Shown here piece after piece: positions 5,874-10,484 of a stretch of 10,484 bases of DNA; within the stretch, counting starts at the first letter, position 1, and every line of letters begins with the position of its first letter. Source of the stretch: Lachnospiraceae bacterium UBA3863 (GTDB lineage: Bacteria; Bacillota; Clostridia; Lachnospirales; Lachnospiraceae). The notes beneath the pieces are model-generated. The model saw only the letters and a list, made by a program, of their open reading frames with translations. It was not told the origin of the DNA and ran no database searches. The stretch covers positions 1-10,484 of the forward strand of contig DGGX01000025.1 of assembly GCA_002392385.1 (NCBI GenBank), read 5' to 3'. Made by a program: the position numbers and the translations under genes.

Positions 5874-8240
5874 TTACTGCTGATAGAGTTCATCCAGTGT
5901 GCCCTGTCTGGTCACGGCACCCTCTCTGACCGCGTTTCCATAGGGAAAAGCCACATAGTCCTCCGGCGACAGTCCCTCCAGGATCTCATAGGATTCCCCG
6001 GACACGGCTCCGACGCGGACATTCTGTCTGACCAGTCTGCCGCCGTCGTCCTTATACACATACTTCTGTCCGTTCTCGTCGCGGACGAAAGCCTTCCAGA
6101 GGAAGAAGCTCCCGCCCTCTCCCTGATCGCTGCCGGCCAGGCTGTCCACCGTGACCTCCAGAAAGTCGCCCTCGTGCAGTCTCACGGTGGGATCCGTGAC
6201 GCTGATGATCATGGGATAATAGGTCGCGCTGCTCCCCCAGCCGTAGCGGCCGGTGGTGTCGGGATAGGGGGAGACGGACTTGATGGTCCCCTCGAAGCTG
6301 CTCCCGTCCATGTAGCTGGTGAGGTAGACAGAGTCTCCCTGGGCGACGGTCCCCAGATAGAGCTCGTTCAGACCGGACTCGATATACTGGCCGTTCTCGG
6401 AGATGACCGTCAGGAAGGGCGAGCCGTCCGTGGGCGGATTCTCAGGATCTCCCACCGCCGTGACCTTGCCGTCCATGACAGCCTTGACCTCGCCCTCTTC
6501 CAGGGCTCTTCTGGCCGCTTTGATCCGGATGTCGGCCTCCCGCAGGTCCAGGGTCAGGCTCCGGATGCTCTGCTGGGCTTCCCTTCTGGCCTGCTCCAGA
6601 TCTTCCTTGCTGTAGACCGTGTCCGGCGAGATCAGGCTGGTATTGTCTCCGTCCGCCAGGCGGAAGAGGATGTACTGACCGTCGGTGATATCCAGCACCA
6701 GACTGGTCTGCATACCGGGCATGGTGCCCATGGCCGTGCCGACCACGTCAGCGCCAGCGTCCGGTTCCGTCACGGGCGCACTGTTCTGCCCGTCTCCTGC
6801 CGGAGGCGCTTCGTTCTGTCCCTCTTTATTGCCTTCTCCGGGAGCGGGGTCCGCAGGCGGTTCCGTCTCATTGCCGTCCGTCGGCTGTGAGCCGCCCTGC
6901 TCCGGATCCTGTCCGCCGGCGCCGGGATCCTGGGGATCCTGTCCCTGGGAGCCCTCCGAAGGCTGGCCCTCTGTGCCGCCCTGGCCGGGATCACCTCCCT
7001 GACCGGGGTCGCCGCCCTGGCCGGGATCACCGCCCTGGCCGGGGTCATCGCCCGGGACGTCTCCGCCTTCGGGATCGACCGTCGGATCCTCTTCCGCCGT
7101 TTTCTCAAGAAGGGTGACGGCCAGGGTGTATTCGCCGTCGTCCTTGATGGTCTCGTCCGCGGCTCCCCGTCTCTTCCAGGACAGGAGGAGCTCGCCGTCT
7201 CCCTTGTCTCCCTCTCTCACTTCCAGCACATAGGAAGCGGGACTGCCGTCCGGACCGGTCCTGGCCGCCATCTCCTTGAGGAAGGCGCCCGTGATCACCG
7301 CGTCCCGCGTGCACAGATAGCGGTAGGGGTTGGCGTCCGAACCGATGGGATCCTCCGCGGTATCGTCGGCCATGTTATAGGCCTCCGCGCCGGCATCCAG
7401 ACGGCTCTGGGCCGTCACGCCGCTGTAGGGCTTCTTTACATCGCCGCTCAGGTTGACGGAACCCTCCCAGTTGTCAGGCGCCGTCTCCAGGGTGGAGGCG
7501 TCCATGATCCAGCCCTTTCTGAGCTGGCCTGTGGGACTGTCTCCCTCTCTCACCTCGAGCATGAAATAGAGAGGAGTGCGTTTCTTGCCGCCCTCCTGGA
7601 TCTCCTGGGCCTTCTGCCGCAGTCCGTTCAGGAACTCGCCCGTGATCACCGTATCTTCCTTGCACAGATAGCGATAGGGATTGGTCTCTGTGCCCAGGGG
7701 CTCATCGCCCTTATTCTTATCGTTGTAAGGTCTGGTCTGGCCGTCCAGTCTGGCGGCCGGCTGCACGTCGGAGTAGTCCGGCTCTTCGGGGGGCGCAGGC
7801 ATCGGAATATCGGGTATGGGGTCGAATCCGCCCTCATTGGAACCGGGCCGCATCCGCATCAGGGTCTCCAGATTCTTCTGGGCCACGTCCAGCTGCAGCT
7901 GCAGCTTCTCCCTGGAGAGCAGCTCCCTGTCCAGGTTGATGGCTGTCTGGGTGGCGTCATAGCGGAACAGGACCTCCCCCTCCCGCACCGAGAAGCCGGT
8001 CTCAACCAGGACCTCCTCCACGCTCTCCGTATCGGTCAGATAGATATCCTGGGTCGCGCCGGAGACGACGGTCCCCTCCATGCTGTTCTCGTAATCGCTC
8101 CAGCTGTAATTGATCTCCATGGCGGGGATCACGATGACCGTTTTGCGCCTGGAGGCGGCTATGGCGCTGATGGCCCCGTAGAGGAGCAGGACAGCGGCCA
8201 GCACCGCCGGCAGGATGACTTTCCATTTTTTCTTCTTCAT
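5874..8240 (-). CDS. Large membrane-fusion (HlyD/MacA-like) adaptor with a duplicated inserted module
   Basis: A 788-residue adaptor for the ABC transporter, roughly twice the usual length. Residues 1-30 are a basic N-terminus and membrane anchor (KVILPAVLAAVLLLYGAISA). Lipoyl half 1 is at 65-97 (VEEVLVETGFSVREGEVLF) and the first hairpin helix at 98-131. Then come about 410 inserted residues. The insert holds module A (164-265) and module B (280-377), which share RLD, NPYRYLC (Cys193, Cys310), D(T/A)VITG(E/A)FL and LEVREGD. A Gly/Pro/Asp/Glu-rich linker follows (about 385-500) with four DPGQGG repeats. The second helix is at 542-583, lipoyl half 2 at 584-618, a beta-barrel at about 620-700, and a membrane-proximal end with ILEGLSPEDYVAFP (753-766), matching adaptor 1. 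The gene overlaps the ATPase gene by ATGA, with GGAGG seven bases upstream, so translation is probably coupled. It acts on the outer face of the membrane. The adaptor call is firm; the function of the modules is unknown. Confidence 0.88.
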   Translation of the reverse strand: MKKKKWKVILPAVLAAVLLLYGAISAIAASRRKTVIVIPAMEINYSWSDYENSMEGTVVSGATQDIYLTDTESVEEVLVETGFSVREGEVLFRYDATQTAINLDRELLSREKLQLQLDVAQKNLETLMRMRPGSNEGGFDPIPDIPMPAPPEEPDYSDVQPAARLDGQTRPYNDKNKGDEPLGTETNPYRYLCKEDTVITGEFLNGLRQKAQEIQEGGKKRTPLYFMLEVREGDSPTGQLRKGWIMDASTLETAPDNWEGSVNLSGDVKKPYSGVTAQSRLDAGAEAYNMADDTAEDPIGSDANPYRYLCTRDAVITGAFLKEMAARTGPDGSPASYVLEVREGDKGDGELLLSWKRRGAADETIKDDGEYTLAVTLLEKTAEEDPTVDPEGGDVPGDDPGQGGDPGQGGDPGQGGDPGQGGTEGQPSEGSQGQDPQDPGAGGQDPEQGGSQPTDGNETEPPADPAPGEGNKEGQNEAPPAGDGQNSAPVTEPDAGADVVGTAMGTMPGMQTSLVLDITDGQYILFRLADGDNTSLISPDTVYSKEDLEQARREAQQSIRSLTLDLREADIRIKAARRALEEGEVKAVMDGKVTAVGDPENPPTDGSPFLTVISENGQYIESGLNELYLGTVAQGDSVYLTSYMDGSSFEGTIKSVSPYPDTTGRYGWGSSATYYPMIISVTDPTVRLHEGDFLEVTVDSLAGSDQGEGGSFFLWKAFVRDENGQKYVYKDDGGRLVRQNVRVGAVSGESYEILEGLSPEDYVAFPYGNAVREGAVTRQGTLDELYQQ
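6975..7046 (-). repeat. Four 18-bp tandem repeats coding DPGQGG in adaptor 2
   Basis: Residues 399-422 are four copies of DPGQGG, encoded by four near-identical 18-bp units. They open a linker of about 115 residues rich in Gly, Pro, Asp, Glu, Gln and Ser (to about residue 500). The unit length is a multiple of three, so copy changes would alter linker length without shifting frame. Confidence 0.85.
7110..7403 (-). repeat. Module B of the duplicated adaptor insert
   Basis: Encodes residues 280-377 of adaptor 2. It matches module A at RLD, NPYRYLC, DAVITGAFL, YVLEVREGD and GELLLSW, ending in a beta-like segment (DGEYTLAVTL). The copies have diverged in between, so the duplication is old, not a recent DNA repeat. 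Confidence 0.75.
7446..7751 (-). repeat. Module A of the duplicated adaptor insert
   Basis: Encodes residues 164-265 of adaptor 2. Shared landmarks with module B are RLD, NPYRYLC, DTVITGEFL, FMLEVREGD and GQLRKGW, ending in WEGSVNL. It is slightly longer because of KAQEIQEGGKKR in the middle. No known domain is recognised. Confidence 0.75.
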
Positions 8241-8914
8241 TGCTGCACCTCCTGACGGAGCAGTCCGTCACGGATCTCCACGATCCTGTCCGCACAGGAA
8301 GCGATCCCCGCGTCGTGGGTGATCATCAGGATCGTCACGCCGCCCGCGTTCAGCTCCCGGAAGAGGTCCATGACCTGCTTGCCGGACGTGGAGTCCAGGG
8401 CGCCGGTGGGTTCATCCGCCAGCAGGATCCTGGGATGGTTGATCATGGCCCTGGCGATGGCCACCCTCTGCTTCTGTCCGCCGGAGAGCTGGGTGGGCAT
8501 GAAGTTCACACGGTCGGCCAGCCCCACTCGTCCCAGCATCTCGATGGCGCGCTCCTTCCTCTCCCGCCTGGGGACCCCGGCAAAAGAAAGAGGCAGGGCC
8601 ACATTTTCCGCCGCGGTCAGATAGGGCAGGAGCTGGAAGGTCTGGAAGACGAATCCGATCTTCTCCAGACGGATGTCCGACATCTCATTGTCAGACAGTC
8701 TGGACAGGTCCTGCCCGTCCAGGAGATAAGTCCCGGAGGTGGGCTGGTCCAGACAGCCGATCAGGTTCATGAGGGTGGATTTGCCCGACCCGGAGGGACC
8801 CATGATGGCCGTATACTCGCCTTCTTCCATGTTGAAATTAATGTTCTTGAGAACCGGGACCTCCATGGTGCCCTGTATGTATGTTTTGCAGATATCCCGC
8901 AGTTCAATCATCAT
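8237..8914 (-). CDS. MacB/LolD/YknY-type ABC transporter ATPase
   Basis: A cytoplasmic ATPase of 225 residues that should dimerise beneath the permease at 4602-5858. All catalytic motifs are present: Walker A GPSGSGKST (39-47), the Q-loop at FQTFQLLPYLT (Gln91), signature LSGGQKQR (143-150), Walker B ILLADEP (163-169), D-loop GALDS (171-175) and switch His in ITHDAG (His200). GCLDQPTSG and NVALPLSFAGV are typical of the lipoprotein/macrolide-export branch. The start overlaps the end of adaptor 1 by 11 bp (ATGATGATTGA) and there is no strong ribosome site, only GGAAGAAG. Translation is probably coupled to adaptor 1; the second ATG (8911) is equally possible. The stop overlaps adaptor 2's start by four bases. 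Confidence 0.95.
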   Translation of the reverse strand: MMIELRDICKTYIQGTMEVPVLKNINFNMEEGEYTAIMGPSGSGKSTLMNLIGCLDQPTSGTYLLDGQDLSRLSDNEMSDIRLEKIGFVFQTFQLLPYLTAAENVALPLSFAGVPRRERKERAIEMLGRVGLADRVNFMPTQLSGGQKQRVAIARAMINHPRILLADEPTGALDSTSGKQVMDLFRELNAGGVTILMITHDAGIASCADRIVEIRDGLLRQEVQQ

Positions 8915-10187
8915 CTTCTTCCATCATCTCCGGATCCGTCATTTCCGGATCCATCATTTCCGAATCTGTCATTTCCGGATCCGTCATCCCCGGATCCGTC
9001 ATCTCCGAACGGCTGCAGGCCATGCCCTCGGTCAGCGTCCCGTCGGGGAAGGCGATATAGTCCTCTGCCGACAGTCCCTCCAGGACCTGGTACTGCATGA
9101 GCTCACTGTCGTATTCGCCCAGGGTGACCTTCCTTCTCTCCAGGCGTCCCTTCCCGTTGTCCGCCCACACACAGGCATCCTCCGTTCCGGCGCCCTCGAT
9201 CATGAATTCATCCAGCCAGAGGCCCTCCCGGCCCTCGGTCCCCGTGCCGTAATCGATCTCCAGGTAGACGTGCTGGCCGATGAGCAGGCCGTCCCCGGAC
9301 TCCAGGTTCACGTAGAAGGGATAGGAGCTGGAGCCGGCGCCCTCTCCGTACATGTTCTCTGAGCTCTGGGTATTCTCCCTGTCGATGGAGGTGATCACGC
9401 CCTTCCAGGTCTGGGTCCTGTCCCGGCGGCTGTGCACGATGACCGGCATATCCTCGGAGATGTCATAGATGTTCTGCTCGTTCACAGAGCCCTTGACACG
9501 GAAGCCGCCGGTCTTCATGACCACGATGAACCCGTTCTCGGTCTCCCCGCCATAGTAGGACTGGGGGGTATTCTCCTTGTTGATGCTCTTGACGACGCCG
9601 TCGATGTCGGAGCTGACCGTCGAGTGGCGGATATTGTCCTTGAACTTTTCGATCTCCAGCTCCTTGCTCTGGATATCATATTCCTGCTGGCGGTAGTTGA
9701 GCTCCTGCTCCTGGATCTGCACCGTATAGTTGGCCTTGTCGGAGGAGGAGGCCGCCTTGCGGTCCTTCTCCAGCTGTCCGATGGTGGTGCTTATGCTGTC
9801 CAGTTCATTCTTGAGCCGCTCCAGGTCGATCTCCGCCTTGGCCAGGTCCTCCTCATATTTTTCCTTGCTGTAGGAAAAAAGAGGCGTGCCGACGCTGACG
9901 GTATCGCCTGTCTCCACGAAGATCTCGTCGATTTCCGCGTCGTCTCTCTTGTTGTAGGACCTGGTCTCCTGGGGCTCCACCACTCCGCTGAAGCGGTTGA
10001 AAACACCCGTGGAGGCAAATTGACCGGTCAGTTCCGCCACCGAGGTCACGTAGGCCGTGTCCGCGCCGCCCGCCGGGGAGGATCCCCGCTGCAGCCAGAT
10101 CACCGCCGCGACAAGCAGGACCAGGGCCGCCGCCATGGCCGCGGCCGCCTTTTTATGTCTGCCTGCCAGTGCAAGAAGTTTTGTCAT
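8904..10187 (-). CDS. Membrane-fusion adaptor (HlyD/YknX-like) with acidic Met-rich repeat tail
   Basis: First gene of the transporter operon, 427 residues. After a basic N-terminus (MTKLLALAGRHKK), a membrane anchor covers about 16-32. Lipoyl half 1 is at about 66-107 (FSGVVEPQ, IDEIFVETGDTVSVGTPLF). A long coiled-coil hairpin spans about 108-188, rich in Glu, Lys, Leu and Gln. Lipoyl half 2 is at 190-225 (SSDIDGVVKSI), a beta-barrel at about 228-312, and a membrane-proximal domain ends at VLEGLSAEDYIAFPDG (368-383), as in adaptor 2. The tail 395-427 is pentapeptide repeats (MTDPG, MTDPE, MTDSE, MMDPE, MTDPE) closing with MMEEDDD. The start at 10187 has AAGGAAG at suitable spacing. An in-frame ATG at 10235 has no usable ribosome site and falls inside an inverted repeat, so I rejected it. 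The protein should link the permease to an extracytoplasmic partner or substrate. Confidence 0.9.
   Translation of the reverse strand: MTKLLALAGRHKKAAAAMAAALVLLVAAVIWLQRGSSPAGGADTAYVTSVAELTGQFASTGVFNRFSGVVEPQETRSYNKRDDAEIDEIFVETGDTVSVGTPLFSYSKEKYEEDLAKAEIDLERLKNELDSISTTIGQLEKDRKAASSSDKANYTVQIQEQELNYRQQEYDIQSKELEIEKFKDNIRHSTVSSDIDGVVKSINKENTPQSYYGGETENGFIVVMKTGGFRVKGSVNEQNIYDISEDMPVIVHSRRDRTQTWKGVITSIDRENTQSSENMYGEGAGSSSYPFYVNLESGDGLLIGQHVYLEIDYGTGTEGREGLWLDEFMIEGAGTEDACVWADNGKGRLERRKVTLGEYDSELMQYQVLEGLSAEDYIAFPDGTLTEGMACSRSEMTDPGMTDPEMTDSEMMDPEMTDPEMMEEDDD
8931..9005 (-). repeat. Five 15-bp tandem repeats coding the MTDPE-type tail of adaptor 1
   Basis: Five consecutive 15-bp units of the type CGGATCCGTCATTTC (plus strand), with partial units on both sides, differing at a few bases each. 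They encode MTDPG, MTDPE, MTDSE, MMDPE and MTDPE. Because the unit is 15 bp, gain or loss keeps the frame. The array ends 16 bp before the start of the ATPase gene. Confidence 0.85.
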
Positions 10188-10212
10188 TCTCTTCCTTTCT
10201 CCCAATACAGTA

Positions 10213-10247
10213 CTTGCAGAAGGATCGTCAACCATCCCTTCTGCAAG
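10213..10247. promoter_or_regulatory. Long inverted repeat upstream of the transporter operon
   Basis: CTTGCAGAAGG (10213-10223) and CCTTCTGCAAG (10237-10247) are perfectly complementary 11-base arms. Two more pairs form if one C at 10236 is bulged, leaving an 8-base loop. It lies in the 88-bp gap between the flavoprotein stop and the adaptor 1 start, about 25 bp before that start. No T-run follows on the minus strand (TACTGTATTGGG), so it is not a standard terminator. An operator or an mRNA leader stem is more likely. A TTGACG in the spacer on the minus strand could be a -35, but no convincing -10 goes with it. Confidence 0.6.
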
Positions 10248-10275
10248 CAGAGCTCTTATTTCAGATCATGTTTCC

Positions 10276-10484
10276 TTACTGCACACCCAGGATCTCCCTG
10301 GCGACATAGACGCCGCTGGCAGAGGCATGGGACAGGGAATGGGTGACCCCGCTCCCGTCGCCGATGATGTAGAGACCCTTGTGGCAGGTCTCGAGGTGCT
10401 CATCCAGTTCCACCTCCATATTATAGAACTTGACCTCCACGCCGTACAGGAGGGTGTCGTCGTTGGCCGTGCCGGGGGCGATCT
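10276..10484 (-). CDS. FAD-dependent dehydrogenase, COG2509-like (C-terminal end, cut by window edge)
   Basis: The last 68 codons of a gene that enters from the right edge, ending at TAA. The visible protein contains GTANDDTLLYGVEVKFYN, then LDEHLETCHKGLYIIGDGSG and VTHSLSHASASGVYVAREI. The hydrophobic strand followed by GDGSG, then a helix starting near ASASG, is the C-terminal FAD-binding motif of two-dinucleotide-binding flavoproteins. The full pattern matches the uncharacterised FAD-dependent dehydrogenases of COG2509, where GDGAGVTRGL is usual; here it reads GDGSGVTHSL. It is on the same strand as the transporter operon, but 88 bp and an inverted repeat separate them, so co-transcription is uncertain. 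The reaction cannot be stated. Confidence 0.75.
   Translation of the reverse strand, partial: IAPGTANDDTLLYGVEVKFYNMEVELDEHLETCHKGLYIIGDGSGVTHSLSHASASGVYVAREILGVQ

Noticed and set aside
4536..6890. A 784-codon open frame on the plus strand
   Set aside because: It lies antisense to the permease and adaptor 2 genes, crosses their junction, and its sequence is rich in His, Asp, Gly and Arg with no domain, as expected from the opposite strand of GC-rich genes.
8931..9005. Possible CRISPR array (15-bp units)
   Set aside because: The units are contiguous with no spacers and are in frame within an adaptor gene. The 18-bp units at 6975-7046 are rejected for the same reason.
8240..9100. A 286-codon plus-strand frame including a PDPSFPDPSF-type repeat
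   Set aside because: It is antisense to the ATPase and the adaptor 1 tail; the repeat is only the other-strand reading of the 15-bp MTDPE units.
10188..10235. Longer adaptor 1 start at 10235
   Set aside because: No usable ribosome site, it falls inside the inverted repeat, and it would place 16 polar residues before an otherwise normal basic N-terminus and membrane anchor.
9432..10346. A 304-codon plus-strand frame
   Set aside because: It is antisense to adaptor 1 and runs through the inverted repeat and into the flavoprotein gene; Leu/Val/Asp-rich product without a recognisable domain.

Overview
The window looks like chromosomal DNA of a GC-rich anaerobic member of the Clostridia, most likely Lachnospiraceae-like. 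This is an inference from strong AGGAGG-type ribosome sites, short gene gaps, a DUF1576 membrane protein, a COG2509-type flavoprotein tail and a MacB/YknXYZ-style transporter with membrane-anchored adaptors. No RNA gene, insertion sequence, phage gene or CRISPR array was seen.

Left part (1-2788, minus strand): a rhamnose catabolic operon read right to left. It runs rhamnulose-1-phosphate aldolase (rhaD), rhamnulokinase (rhaB), then the N-terminal third of a sugar isomerase that looks like the L-fucose/L-arabinose isomerase family rather than classical RhaA. Together these would isomerise, phosphorylate and cleave L-rhamnose (or a related 6-deoxyhexose) to DHAP and L-lactaldehyde. A good sigma-A-like promoter with an AT-rich leader precedes rhaD.

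Middle (2789-4601): a divergent control region of about 220 bp carries two imperfect dyads. It separates the rha operon from a plus-strand gene for a polytopic DUF1576 protein with two internal repeats. The divergent layout suggests, but does not prove, shared control and a role related to sugar use. A strong intrinsic terminator follows that gene.

Right part (4602-10187, minus strand): a four-gene operon ordered adaptor 1, ATPase, adaptor 2, permease. It has 11-nt and 4-nt gene overlaps and one 15-nt gap. The ATPase and permease form a MacB/YknYZ-type ABC transporter core. Unusually there are two different membrane-fusion adaptors. Adaptor 1 (427 aa) is close to ordinary size but ends in an acidic, methionine-rich pentapeptide repeat tail. 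Adaptor 2 (788 aa) has about 410 residues inserted in its helical hairpin: two copies of a roughly 100-residue module with an NPYRYLC motif, then a Gly/Pro/Asp-rich linker. This is the most novel part of the window. A long inverted repeat lies just upstream of the operon.

Right edge (10276-10484, minus strand): the C-terminal end of a FAD-dependent dehydrogenase.
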